Positions 17,541-29,197 of a stretch of 64,000 bases of DNA are shown one piece after another. Position 1 is the stretch's first letter, and every line of letters begins with the position of its first letter. Location: NCBI RefSeq assembly GCF_001544515.1, contig NZ_FCOL02000012.1, forward strand, positions 96,305 through 160,304. The letters are read 5' to 3'. The notes below the pieces were generated by a model. That model searched no databases, was not told the origin of the DNA, and worked only from the letters and a program-made list of their open reading frames with translations. The stretch is from Caballeronia terrestris (GTDB lineage Bacteria > Pseudomonadota > Gammaproteobacteria > Burkholderiales > Burkholderiaceae). The position numbers and the translations under genes are program-made.

Positions 17541-18809
17541 ATGGAGACGAAAATGTTCAAGAAGCAAATCATCGCGATTGCTGCAACCCTGCTCGCAGGT
17601 CACGGCGCGTCCGCGCTCGCCGCCGATGCCAAGACGGTCGAAGTCATGCACTGGTGGACGTCCGGCGGCGAAGCCAAGGCTTTGGGCGTGCTGAAGGACA
17701 ACCTGAAGGAGCGCGGCTACGCGTGGAAGGACAGCCCGATCGCGGGCGGCGGCGGCGAGGCGGCCCGCACGGTGCTGAAGGCGCGCGTGGCGTCGAACAA
17801 TCCGCCTGACGCGATCCAGATGCTCGGCTTCACGATTCCCGAGTACGCGGCCGAAGGCTATCTCGCGAACCTCGATCCGGTCGCGACGAAGGAAGGCTGG
17901 GACAAGCTCGTGCCGCCGCCGATCCAGCGCTTCTCGAAAGTGGACGGCCACTGGATTGCCGCGCCGGTCGACGTGCATCGCACGAACTGGATCTGGGCCA
18001 ACAAGAAGATTTTCGATGAACTCAAGCTCGCGCCGCCGAAAACCTTCGACGAACTCGTGACGGCCGCAGCCGCGATCCGAAAGGCCGGCTATATCCCGCT
18101 CGCGCACGGCGGCCAGCCGTGGCAGGAAGCAACGATCTTCGACAGCGCCGTGATGTCCGCGGGCAGCCCGAAGTTCTACCAGCAGGCGCTCGTCAAGCTC
18201 GACACCGGCGCGCTCGGATCGAAGACGATGGAAAAGGCGTTCGACCAGATGCGCGCGTTGCGCGGCATGGTCGATCCGAACTTCCCGGGACGCGACTGGA
18301 ACCTCGCGACGTCGATGGTCATCAGCGGCAAGGCCGCGATGCAGATCATGGGCGACTGGGCCAAGGGCGAATTCGCATCGGCAGGGAAGAAGGCCAACGT
18401 CGATTACCTGTGCTTCCAGTATCCCGGCACCGAAGGCACTTTTATCTTCAACACGGACCAGTTCGCGACGTTCAAGAAGGGTGAAGCGAGCGTGCCGGGC
18501 GAGCAGGCGTTCGCCTCGACCATCATGGACAAGGGCGTCCAGGCCCGCTTCAACCAGATCAAGGGCTCGATTCCGGCGCGGCTCGACGTGCCGGAAGACG
18601 GCTTCGACGAATGCGGCAAGAAGTCGATGACCGACTTGCGCTCGGCGCTGAAGGCCGACGCGATGGTCGGCAGTTTCGCCCACGGTCACGCGATGCCCGA
18701 CGGCCCGAAAACCGCCGTGTACGACGTGGTGACGCACTTCTTCAATTCGAACCAGTCGTCCGCGGACGCCGTGAAGGCGCTCGTGTCCGCTGTGAACAAT
18801 TCGAAGTAG
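17541..18809 (+). CDS. Sugar ABC transporter, substrate-binding protein
   Basis: A 422-aa family 1 (MalE-type) binding protein with a Sec signal peptide (FKKQIIAIAATLLAG, cleavage near ALAA). It has EVMHWWTSGGEAKAL at the mature N-terminus, a pattern of glucose/mannose or ThuE-like receptors, and aromatic residues suited to sugar stacking. Two in-frame ATGs (17541 and 17553) each have a usable ribosome site; the second gives the more usual signal length. It is followed by an intercistronic hairpin and both permeases. It delivers a mono- or oligosaccharide-like ligand to the importer. Confidence 0.9.
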   Translation: METKMFKKQIIAIAATLLAGHGASALAADAKTVEVMHWWTSGGEAKALGVLKDNLKERGYAWKDSPIAGGGGEAARTVLKARVASNNPPDAIQMLGFTIPEYAAEGYLANLDPVATKEGWDKLVPPPIQRFSKVDGHWIAAPVDVHRTNWIWANKKIFDELKLAPPKTFDELVTAAAAIRKAGYIPLAHGGQPWQEATIFDSAVMSAGSPKFYQQALVKLDTGALGSKTMEKAFDQMRALRGMVDPNFPGRDWNLATSMVISGKAAMQIMGDWAKGEFASAGKKANVDYLCFQYPGTEGTFIFNTDQFATFKKGEASVPGEQAFASTIMDKGVQARFNQIKGSIPARLDVPEDGFDECGKKSMTDLRSALKADAMVGSFAHGHAMPDGPKTAVYDVVTHFFNSNQSSADAVKALVSAVNNSK

Positions 18810-18826
18810 CGCTTGCCCCGGCGAGT

Positions 18827-18848
18827 CGGATGCCGCACGCGGCATCCG
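18827..18848 (+). other. Intercistronic hairpin after the binding-protein gene
   Basis: CGGATGCC (18827-18834) pairs with GGCATCCG (18841-18848) around a six-base loop. No T-run follows, so it is not a classical terminator. In ABC operons such hairpins stabilise the 5' mRNA and raise binding-protein output over the permeases, as in malE-malF. Confidence 0.5.
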
Positions 18849-18882
18849 TCCCATCCGCTGTACTCGACGTTCAGGTGATGCC

Positions 18883-19854
18883 ATGTCATTTCAAAATCGC
18901 GCCCACGTGGCGCCTTCCGCCCCCGCAGCAACCTCGCCCAGCACGCGAACGGCGATAAAGCGTTCGTCGCTGCGCAACCGCTTCGAAGCGATCCTGCCGA
19001 AGCTCGTTCTCAGTCCGACGCTCGTCATCACGCTCGTCTTCGTGTACGGGTTCATCGCGTGGACGACGGTGTTGTCGTTCACCCGCTCGCGGGCCTTCGC
19101 CAACTTTAACTGGGCGGGCTTCCTTCAGTACTCGCGCGTCTGGGAGCACCCTCGTTGGCAAGTCGCGATCAACAACCTGGGCATCTACGCATCGCTGTAC
19201 GTCGTGTTATGCATGGCGCTCGGGCTTGGCCTTGCCATCCTGCTCGACCAGCGAATCCGCGCTGAAGGCGGCCTCCGCGCGCTGTTCCTCTACCCGATGG
19301 CGCTGTCGTTCATCGTCACGGGAACGGCGTGGAAGTGGATTCTCAATCCGGGGCTCGGCCTGACGAAGCTCTTCCACGACTGGGGTTGGTCGAGCTTCGA
19401 ATTCAACTGGATCATCGACGACCAGATGGCTATCTTCACGGTGGTGATTGCCGCGGTCTGGCAAGCCTCAGGTTTCGTCATGGCGATGTTTCTCGCGGGC
19501 CTCAGAGGCATCGACCAGGAGATGATCAAGGCCGCATCGATCGACGGTGCGCGCATGCCTGCAATCTACCGACGGATCGTCATTCCGCAGTTGCGTCCGG
19601 TCTTTATTTCAGCTTTTGTGATTCTTGTCCACCTGGCTGTGAAGAGCTATGAACTGGTGATCGCGCTGACCGGTGCAGGCCCTGGTTACTCAACCGAATT
19701 GCCTTCCACCTTCATGTACTCGTTCACCTTCACTCGAAACGAACTGGGCATGGGCGCCGCAAGCGCCGTGATGATGCTCTGCACGGTGGCGGCCATCATG
19801 GTTCCGTACCTTTACTCCGAGATGAGACCGCGTCGCAAGAACGACGGCCATTGA
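18883..19854 (+). CDS. Sugar ABC transporter permease 1 (MalF family)
   Basis: 323 aa, about six hydrophobic segments after a polar N-terminal tail of some 40 residues. The EAA loop that contacts the ATPase reads AASIDGARMPAIYRRIVIP near residues 210-230. It is the first of two inner-membrane channel subunits. The ATG at 18883 stands 73 bases after the binding-protein stop. Confidence 0.9.
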   Translation: MSFQNRAHVAPSAPAATSPSTRTAIKRSSLRNRFEAILPKLVLSPTLVITLVFVYGFIAWTTVLSFTRSRAFANFNWAGFLQYSRVWEHPRWQVAINNLGIYASLYVVLCMALGLGLAILLDQRIRAEGGLRALFLYPMALSFIVTGTAWKWILNPGLGLTKLFHDWGWSSFEFNWIIDDQMAIFTVVIAAVWQASGFVMAMFLAGLRGIDQEMIKAASIDGARMPAIYRRIVIPQLRPVFISAFVILVHLAVKSYELVIALTGAGPGYSTELPSTFMYSFTFTRNELGMGAASAVMMLCTVAAIMVPYLYSEMRPRRKNDGH

Positions 19855-19884
19855 ACGAATATCCACAGCCTCAAGGAGACAGTG

Positions 19885-20772
19885 ATGGCTAAAACTTTTG
19901 ACTCGCAGATGGTGGTCGGCAAGCATGACTACATCTCACGAATCTTCATATACACGCTTCTGCTCATTACGGCCGTGGTGTATCTCGTGCCGCTGCTCGT
20001 GATGATGCTGACCTCGTTCAAGCCGCTGCCCGAGGTCTATGCGGGGAACATTCTTGCGCTGCCCCACCAGTGGACGACCGAGGCGTGGCAGAAGGCGTGG
20101 GGCTCCGCGTGCGTGGGCCTCGACTGCTCGGGCGTCAAGGGCTTCTTCTGGAATTCGTTCCGAATGGTCTTTTCCGCGGTCGCACTATCGACACTCATCG
20201 GTGCGCTCAATGGCTATGTGCTGACCAAGTGGCGTTTCAAGGGGGCCAACACGCTCTTCGGGTTGGTCCTGTTCGGCTGCTTTATCCCGTTTCAGATTGT
20301 GCTGATCCCGATGGCGTCGTTTCTCGGCAAGGTCGGTCTTGCGCAATCGATTCCGGGACTGGTGTTCGTCCACGTGGTGTATGGACTGTGCTTCACCACG
20401 CTGTACTTCCGGAACTACTACATCGCGTTTCCCGACGAGCTGGTCAAGGCAGCGATGATCGACGGTGCGCGCTTCTTTCGTATTTTCTTCCGGATCCTGC
20501 TGCCGAATTCCATCCCGATCATTACCGTGACGGTGATCTGGCAGTTCACCAATATCTGGAACGACTTCCTGTTTGGCGCATCGTTCACGACGGGCAGTTC
20601 CGCGCCGATCACGGTGGCGCTAAACAACATTGTCAACACATCGACTGGTGTCAAGGAATACAACGTCCAGATGGCGACGGCAATGATTGCCGCGTTGCCC
20701 ACGCTGCTCGTGTATGTCGTGGGTGGTCGATTCTTCGTTCGCGGTCTGATGGCCGGCTCGGTCAAGGGGTAA
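19885..20772 (+). CDS. Sugar ABC transporter permease 2 (MalG family)
   Basis: 295 aa from the ATG at 19885, which has AAGGAG six bases upstream; a GTG one codon earlier is less well placed. The protein has six hydrophobic segments and the EAA loop [19 protein letters not shown], and ends in the family's typical [14 protein letters not shown]. It pairs with permease 1. Its stop overlaps the leader of the ATPase gene by two bases. Confidence 0.92.
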   Translation: MAKTFDSQMVVGKHDYISRIFIYTLLLITAVVYLVPLLVMMLTSFKPLPEVYAGNILALPHQWTTEAWQKAWGSACVGLDCSGVKGFFWNSFRMVFSAVALSTLIGALNGYVLTKWRFKGANTLFGLVLFGCFIPFQIVLIPMASFLGKVGLAQSIPGLVFVHVVYGLCFTTLYFRNYYIAFPDELVKAAMIDGARFFRIFFRILLPNSIPIITVTVIWQFTNIWNDFLFGASFTTGSSAPITVALNNIVNTSTGVKEYNVQMATAMIAALPTLLVYVVGGRFFVRGLMAGSVKG

Positions 20773-20774
20773 AC

Positions 20775-21881
20775 ATGTCTTCTCTGCACATTTCTAAAGT
20801 ACGCAAGGCCTACGGTCCGACCGAGATCCTGCGCGAAATCAACATCGACGTGAACGATGGCGACTTTCTGGTGCTCGTCGGACCTTCGGGCTGCGGAAAA
20901 TCCACGCTGCTTTCACTGATCGCGGGTCTCGACACGATCTCGAGCGGCGAGATCCGCATCGACGACGACCAGGTGAACGATCTTCATCCGAGCGAACGCG
21001 ACATCGCGATGGTGTTCCAGAGCTACGCCCTGTACCCGAACATGACGGTCGCGCAGAACATCAGTTTCGGCCTTGAAATGCGCAAGGTTCCGAAAGCCGA
21101 CCGTGAAAAGTCGGTGCAGGATGCGGCCAAGCTTCTGCAGATCGAACACCTGCTGAATCGGCGGCCGGGCCAGTTGTCTGGTGGTCAACGTCAGCGCGTC
21201 GCGATGGGCCGCGCGCTGGTCCGCAATCCGAAGATCTTCCTCTTCGACGAACCGCTCTCGAATCTCGATGCGAAGCTGCGCGTCGATATGCGCACCGAGA
21301 TCAAGAAGCTGCATCAGCGGCTCGGCTCGACGATCGTCTACGTGACGCACGACCAGATCGAAGCAATGACGCTCGCCACGCGTATCGCCGTGATGAAGGG
21401 TGGCATTCTTCAGCAGTTGGGCACGCCCTCCGAGGTGTACAACACGCCGGCGAATACCTTCGTCGCGACCTTCATGGGGTCGCCGTCGATGAACCTGATT
21501 CCCGCGCGGATCGCGGGCAAGAATGGCGCGCTGCATCTCCTGCTCGGCGAAGGCGACAAGACGATCGACGTCGAGTTGCCGCCGCAACCCGATGCCGTTG
21601 CGCGGTACGCCGGGAAGAAGGTCCTCGCGGGCTTGCGGCCGGAAGCGATCGGCGTCGAGAACGAGCGGTCCGCTTCGGCGCTGCGCAATGTGCCGGTCAC
21701 GATTCTCGTCCTCGAACCGACCGGCCCTGACACGCTCGCCGTGCTCGAAATGGGCGGCATGGAAGTGTCGGCGCGGCTCGGCGCGGATATGCCGCATGCG
21801 CCGGGAGAAAAGTGCGAATTGCGCGTGGACCTGTCGAAGCTCGTGCTGTTCGACGCCGAGACCGAAGAGCGCATTCGCTGA
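20775..21881 (+). CDS. Sugar ABC transporter ATP-binding protein (UgpC/MalK type)
   Basis: 368 aa. Walker [11 protein letters not shown]-loop in [13 protein letters not shown], signature LSGGQRQR, Walker [13 protein letters not shown] and the switch His in THDQIEA are all intact. The C-terminal TOBE/MalK-like regulatory domain occupies residues about 240-368. The true start is the ATG at 20775, two bases past the permease stop. It powers the sugar importer. Confidence 0.93.
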   Translation: MSSLHISKVRKAYGPTEILREINIDVNDGDFLVLVGPSGCGKSTLLSLIAGLDTISSGEIRIDDDQVNDLHPSERDIAMVFQSYALYPNMTVAQNISFGLEMRKVPKADREKSVQDAAKLLQIEHLLNRRPGQLSGGQRQRVAMGRALVRNPKIFLFDEPLSNLDAKLRVDMRTEIKKLHQRLGSTIVYVTHDQIEAMTLATRIAVMKGGILQQLGTPSEVYNTPANTFVATFMGSPSMNLIPARIAGKNGALHLLLGEGDKTIDVELPPQPDAVARYAGKKVLAGLRPEAIGVENERSASALRNVPVTILVLEPTGPDTLAVLEMGGMEVSARLGADMPHAPGEKCELRVDLSKLVLFDAETEERIR

Positions 21882-21890
21882 GGGGCAGCC

Positions 21891-22670
21891 ATGAGTGATT
21901 CCGAATCGCGGTCGCCGACCGCGTTGATAACCGGCGGACGCAGAGGCATCGGCCGGGCCGTTTGTGTCGAGATGGCGGCGCGGGGATTCGACGTCGTCTT
22001 TACCGACATCGTGCGTGATGAAGATGTCGACGAAACGTGCGCAATGGTGAAAGCGCGCGGACGAAAGGCGCTTTTCGTGCAGAGCAATCTGAACGAAGTC
22101 GAGTCCCACGCCGATGTGGTTCGCAAGGCAGTTCGCTTCAACGGAAGCATCGAGTGTCTTGTGAACAACGCAGGTATCGGCTCGCCGAGTCGCGGTGATC
22201 TGCTCGACGTGTCGCCGCAAGCGTTCGACATGGTCGTCGGCGTGAACCTGCGCGGCACGTTCTTCATGTCGCAGGCGGTCGCGCGGCACATGGCATCGAC
22301 CGAATCCAGCCATCCACGCTCGATCATCACGGTGTCGTCGGTGTCGGCGGAAATGGCGTCGCCCGAGCGGGCGGAGTACTGCCTCTCCAAATCCGCCCTG
22401 CCGATGATGACGCGGCTTCTCGCGTTACGGCTCGCAAGCGCGGGAATCGCCGTATTCGAAGTGCGGCCCGGGATCATCCGAACGCCGATGACGGAGGGCG
22501 TCGCGCAAAAGTACGAGGCGCGCTTCGCGGAAGGCCTCGTGCCAAGCGGTCGATGGGGCGAAAGCGCGGAGGTCGGAAAGGCGGTCGCCGCTCTCGCCGA
22601 CGGCACGTTCCGGTTCTCCACGGGAAGCGTTCTGAACGTGGATGGCGGTCTCTCCATTCCCGTCTTTTGA
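21891..22670 (+). CDS. Short-chain dehydrogenase/reductase (3-oxoacyl-ACP-reductase-like)
   Basis: A 259-aa SDR. TGGRRGIG near residues 13-20 binds the cofactor, and NNAG, SSVSAEMAS and the YCLSKSAL Tyr-Lys pair form the catalytic set. It starts nine bases after the ATPase stop, so it belongs to the same transcript. Likely role: oxidation of a hydroxyl of the imported sugar or polyol. Confidence 0.88.
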   Translation: MSDSESRSPTALITGGRRGIGRAVCVEMAARGFDVVFTDIVRDEDVDETCAMVKARGRKALFVQSNLNEVESHADVVRKAVRFNGSIECLVNNAGIGSPSRGDLLDVSPQAFDMVVGVNLRGTFFMSQAVARHMASTESSHPRSIITVSSVSAEMASPERAEYCLSKSALPMMTRLLALRLASAGIAVFEVRPGIIRTPMTEGVAQKYEARFAEGLVPSGRWGESAEVGKAVAALADGTFRFSTGSVLNVDGGLSIPVF

Positions 22671-22683
22671 GAAGTTGACTGAC

Positions 22684-24306
22684 ATGAAAACGACGACATT
22701 CGACTACGTGATCGTGGGCGGCGGCTCGGCGGGATGCGTGCTTGCCAACCGGCTCTCCGCCGATCCGGCGGTCAAGGTCCTGCTGCTCGAAGCCGGCGGC
22801 TCCGACCGCCATCCTTTCTTCGCGATGCCCGCGGGCTTCGCGAAGATGACAAAGGGGATCGGCTCGTGGGGATGGCACACCGTGCCGCAGAAGCATCTCA
22901 ACAATCGCGTCCTGCGCTTCACGCAGGCGAAGGTGATCGGCGGTGGCTCGTCCATCAACGCGCAGCTTTACACGCGCGGCGTCCCCGCCGACTACGACGA
23001 CTGGGAACTCAAGGCCGGCGCGACCGGCTGGTCCTATCGCGACGTGCTGCCCTACTTCAAGCGCTCGGAGAACAACCAGCGCTTCGCCAACGAGTATCAC
23101 GCGTACGGCGGACCGCTCGGAGTGTCGAATCCGATCAGCCCGTTGCCGATCTGCGAAGCGTTCTTTCAGGCGGGACAGGAACTGGGCATTCCGTTCAACC
23201 CCGATTTCAACGGCGCGTGCCAGGAGGGCCTCGGCTATTACCAGTTGACGCAACTCGATGCGCGCCGGTCGTCCGCTGCGACGGGGTTCGTCAAGCCCGT
23301 GCTCGGGCGTTCGAATCTCACTGTATGGATGCAGGCCAGAACGTTGCGCGTGCTCGTCGAGGCGAAGCGGGCTATCGGCGTCGAGATCGTCGTCGGTGAC
23401 AGCCGCGATCCGCAAACCGTTCTCGCCGCGCGCGAGGTCATCGTGTCATCGGGCGCGATCGGGTCGCCGAAGCTGCTGATGCAATCGGGGATCGGGCCGG
23501 CTGCGCATCTGGAATCGGTCGGTGTGAAACCGGTTCACGATTTGCGAGGCATCGGCGAGAACCTGCAGGATCATCTGGACCTCTTCGTCATCGCGGAGTG
23601 CACGGGCGACCACACCTACGACAAATACAACAAGCTGCATAACGCCGCCTGGGCCGCGCTGCAGTATCTGGTGCTGAAGAAGGGGCCGGTCGCATCGAGC
23701 CTCTTCGAGACCGGCGGATTCTGGTACGCGGACCGCGATTCGCCGTCGCGCGACCGGTCGCCCGATATCCAGTTTCACCTCGGGCTGGGGTCAGGCATCG
23801 AAGCGGGCATCGCGAAGCTCAAGAACGCCGGTGTCACGTTGAATACGGCCTATCTGCGGCCACGTTCGCGCGGAACCGTCAGGCTGTCGAGTTCCGATCC
23901 CGCGGCCGCGCCGTTGCTCGATCCGAACTACTGGTCCGATCCCCACGATCGCGACATGGCGATCAAGGGATTGCGCCTTGCACGCGACATCATCGGCGCG
24001 CCTGCGATGAGGCGCTACGTGCAAAGCGAAATCCTCCCCGGTTCACGCGCGAACTCGGATCAGGAACTGTTCGAGTACGCATGTGCCAACGCGAAGACCG
24101 ACCACCATCCGGTCGGCACGTGCAGCATGGGCGCCGCGAGCGATCCAGACAGCGTCGTGACGCCCGATCTCCGGCTCATCGGCCTCGAAGGACTGCGCGT
24201 GGTGGACGCATCGATCATGCCGTTCGTGCCGTCATGCAACACGAATGCACCAACGATCATGGTCGCCGAAAAAGCCGCCGACATGATCATCCAATCCAGA
24301 CATTGA
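22684..24306 (+). CDS. GMC-family FAD-dependent oxidoreductase (choline/alcohol dehydrogenase type)
   Basis: 540 aa. The FAD-binding VGGGSAGCVLANRLS is at the N-terminus. The GMC signature 1 region is GGGSSINAQLYTRG, and signature 2 is SSGAIGSPKLLMQSGIG. The catalytic His lies in TDHHPVGTCSMG, and the C-terminal NAPTIMVAEKAADMI closes the family pattern. It carries no export signal, so it acts in the cytoplasm. It oxidises an alcohol group with FAD, giving the cluster a third oxidoreductase type. The start at 22684 is 13 bases after the SDR stop. Confidence 0.9.
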   Translation: MKTTTFDYVIVGGGSAGCVLANRLSADPAVKVLLLEAGGSDRHPFFAMPAGFAKMTKGIGSWGWHTVPQKHLNNRVLRFTQAKVIGGGSSINAQLYTRGVPADYDDWELKAGATGWSYRDVLPYFKRSENNQRFANEYHAYGGPLGVSNPISPLPICEAFFQAGQELGIPFNPDFNGACQEGLGYYQLTQLDARRSSAATGFVKPVLGRSNLTVWMQARTLRVLVEAKRAIGVEIVVGDSRDPQTVLAAREVIVSSGAIGSPKLLMQSGIGPAAHLESVGVKPVHDLRGIGENLQDHLDLFVIAECTGDHTYDKYNKLHNAAWAALQYLVLKKGPVASSLFETGGFWYADRDSPSRDRSPDIQFHLGLGSGIEAGIAKLKNAGVTLNTAYLRPRSRGTVRLSSSDPAAAPLLDPNYWSDPHDRDMAIKGLRLARDIIGAPAMRRYVQSEILPGSRANSDQELFEYACANAKTDHHPVGTCSMGAASDPDSVVTPDLRLIGLEGLRVVDASIMPFVPSCNTNAPTIMVAEKAADMIIQSRH

Positions 24307-24315
24307 GAGGCTCTC

Positions 24316-25488
24316 ATGAAGATCAATTTGCCAGAGCACGACGGCGCGACCGGGACGTACGTCATGCAGCAACGCGAAGACGCCGTGGCGCCCGCGACGG
24401 TTCCTTCGTTCAATCGCATCGCGTATGCGGCGGCGCACGTCGTCGTCGATCCGCGCTTCGCTTACGAGCCGTGGGGCGACTCGCCGCGCGTCGACTGGGA
24501 CGCGACGCTGGCGTTTCGCGAGTATCTCTACGGGCTCGGCTTCAAGGTCGCCGAAGCGATGGACACGGCGCAGCGCGGCATGGGAATCGGCTGGCCGACT
24601 GCTGCCGAATTGATCCGGCGCAGCGTTGCTCATGCACGCACGATTCCGGGCGCCGATCTCGCGTGCGGGGCGGGCACGGATCATCTGGATAACACGCGCC
24701 GCCATTCGCTCTCGGACATCATCGCGGCGTACGGCGAGCAGTTCGAAGTCGTCGAGTCGGCGGGCGGACGACCGGTCATGATGGCGAGTCGCGCATTATG
24801 TGCAGCCGCGCGCTCCGCCGACGATTACAAGAAGGTCTATGACGCGGTCATCTCCGCGTCGCGCAACAAGGTCGTGCTCCACTGGCTCGGCGATGCGTTC
24901 GACGCTTCCCTCGCTGGATACTGGGGCAGCAGCGACGTCAGCACCGCGATGGCGACGGTGCTCGACATCATCCGGCAGCACAGCGGCAAAATCGAGGGCA
25001 TCAAGATGTCGCTGCTGAACGCGGAATACGAGCGCCAGTTGAGAGCGCAGCTTCCCGAGGGCGTGGCGATGTTCACCGGCGACGACTACAACTACGGCGA
25101 CCTGATCGCGGGCGATAGCACCGGCAAGTCACATGCGCTGCTCGGCATCTTCGATCCGATTGCGCCGGTGGCATCGCGGGCGCTCGTCGCGCTCGCGGCG
25201 GGGGACGTGGACCGCTATCACGCGTTGATCACGCCGACGGTCGCTCTATCGCGCGAATTGTTCGTCGCGCCGACGAAGTATTACAAGGCGGGCGTCGTGT
25301 TCCTTGCGTGGCTCAACGGCCATCAGAGTCACTTTTCGATGGCAGGCGGCATGCAGTCGGCGAGATCCGCGCTGCACTACGCGGACGTGTTCAGAAAGTC
25401 CGACGCGGCTGGCGTGCTGATTCGTCCGGAACTGGCCCGGCGCCGGATGGGCGAGTTCCTGAGCCTGCATGCGGGGATTGAGAATTAA
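24316..25488 (+). CDS. DUF993 protein (predicted TIM barrel of the dihydrodipicolinate-synthase superfamily)
   Basis: 390 aa, resembling DUF993 throughout. Such proteins are predicted to be class I aldolase-like TIM barrels. Conserved features seen here are GMGIGWPTAAELIRRS, ACGAGTDHLD, KVVLHWLGDAFD and GHQSHFSMAGGMQSAR. Candidate Schiff-base lysines are in KIEGIKMSLL. Family members tend to lie beside sugar oxidoreductases. It is the last gene of the LacI-controlled transcript, followed by a hairpin. Retro-aldol cleavage of an oxidised sugar is the most reasonable guess; no activity is established from this sequence. Confidence 0.8.
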   Translation: MKINLPEHDGATGTYVMQQREDAVAPATVPSFNRIAYAAAHVVVDPRFAYEPWGDSPRVDWDATLAFREYLYGLGFKVAEAMDTAQRGMGIGWPTAAELIRRSVAHARTIPGADLACGAGTDHLDNTRRHSLSDIIAAYGEQFEVVESAGGRPVMMASRALCAAARSADDYKKVYDAVISASRNKVVLHWLGDAFDASLAGYWGSSDVSTAMATVLDIIRQHSGKIEGIKMSLLNAEYERQLRAQLPEGVAMFTGDDYNYGDLIAGDSTGKSHALLGIFDPIAPVASRALVALAAGDVDRYHALITPTVALSRELFVAPTKYYKAGVVFLAWLNGHQSHFSMAGGMQSARSALHYADVFRKSDAAGVLIRPELARRRMGEFLSLHAGIEN

Positions 25489-25516
25489 CGCGCGGTTTGT
25501 CCGTCGTAAAACGAAC

Positions 25517-25548
25517 CGCCCCGTCAGGAAAACAACCCCGACGGGGCG
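25517..25548. terminator. Hairpin between converging operons
   Basis: CGCCCCGTC (25517-25525) pairs exactly with GACGGGGCG (25540-25548), a 9-bp stem with a 14-base loop. It lies between the stop of the DUF993 gene and the stop of katG. The minus side has a loose T-rich tail, so it may end katG transcripts and help end the cluster from the left. Confidence 0.6.
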
Positions 25549-25556
25549 AAGCGGCC

Positions 25557-28266
<2,710 letters not shown>

Positions 28267-28617
28267 ATGGTCAAGGTAGTTGGCAAGCTCCTTACTGTGA
28301 TCAATGAAGGGGGTGAAACCGTCGTGCGCGCGCTCGAACGGTCGGAGTATCCAGCCGCGCTCAAGGACATCCTCCGATCCGCCCATTGCGGCTTGTGCAA
28401 CGTGTGGTGCATCCTCGATTCGAATAACGCCGACGGCGCCGTATTCGGATGCCAAAGCGACGATTGCGCGGACAACTGCGTCCTCACGAAACACGTGATC
28501 GGCGACGAGACGTATTGGGCCTGCCAGTGCGTCGCTAAAAGTCCACCGAAGAACATCATTCCGTTTCATCGGCGCTCGGAGTGTTCGTCGGCGGATTGTA
28601 CGGTGTCGCGTAGTTAA
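28267..28617 (+). CDS. Small cysteine-rich hypothetical protein
   Basis: 116 aa with ten cysteines, most in three clusters: HCGLCNVWC, GCQSDDCADNC and ACQC. The spacing suggests metal binding or disulfides. There is no signal peptide or hydrophobic helix, which favours a metal site in the cytoplasm. GGGGAG lies seven bases before the ATG. Its 3' end overlaps the end of the converging DUF1801 gene by four bases. Competing minus-strand frames exist, but they lack this ribosome site and a protein-like composition. Not recognised as a known family. Confidence 0.55.
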   Translation: MVKVVGKLLTVINEGGETVVRALERSEYPAALKDILRSAHCGLCNVWCILDSNNADGAVFGCQSDDCADNCVLTKHVIGDETYWACQCVAKSPPKNIIPFHRRSECSSADCTVSRS

Positions 28618-29033
28618 GCCGTTGTGTCCTTCTGCACTTTCTTTCGAGCGCCCGCAGGCGCTTTCTTCTTCGTTTTAGCCTGATTGAATTCGATAGCCGC
28701 GCGGACAAGATTCTTCAGCGCGCGCTTATTGACCTTGTCGCCTTCGAAAAAATCGATCGCCCGCCGCTGATTGCCTTCGAGACCCGCGTTGAATAGCTTG
28801 TCAGGGTCCGCGAGGCTCGCCCCGTTGTTGAAGGTCAGCTTCACCTTGCCTTTGTGTGCATTGGCGACCGCGATGATTCCGTCGCGCGACCACACCGGGC
28901 TTCCCATCCACTTCCATTCTTCGATGATCTCGGCGTCCGCTTCGAGGATGCATTTGCGCACGCTGGCGAACGTTTCGCCGCGCCAGTCGGTGATGCTGGC
29001 GATCAGCTTGTCGATGTTTTCCGATGGATTCAT
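28614..29033 (-). CDS. DUF1801 (YdhG-like) domain protein
   Basis: 139 aa. The DUF1801 pattern is seen in EEWKWMGSPVWSRDGIIAVANAHKGKVKLTF, given here only by its landmarks WKW, PVW and KVKLTF, followed by a lysine-rich tail (residues about 115-139). The family function is unknown; the fold is small alpha/beta. AGGAGGAG lies four bases before the ATG. Confidence 0.75.
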   Translation of the reverse strand: MNPSENIDKLIASITDWRGETFASVRKCILEADAEIIEEWKWMGSPVWSRDGIIAVANAHKGKVKLTFNNGASLADPDKLFNAGLEGNQRRAIDFFEGDKVNKRALKNLVRAAIEFNQAKTKKKAPAGARKKVQKDTTA

Positions 29034-29197
29034 TACTCCTCCTGTCCTGGGTCACGAGAATATTAACGTAGCAATTCGTCCATTATGGGGGTGCCCACTT
29101 GTGAATAAAAGTTAAGGATGCTTTGAATCGAGCGACGGTTTTTACGTCCAGAGATGGGTAAAGTGCACTCACACCACAACACCTGAAGGACGGAGAC

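Noticed and set aside
20070..21881. An extended ABC ATPase reaching into the permease gene
   Set aside because: The extra 235 residues are an out-of-frame reading of the permease; the normal ATPase start is at 20775.
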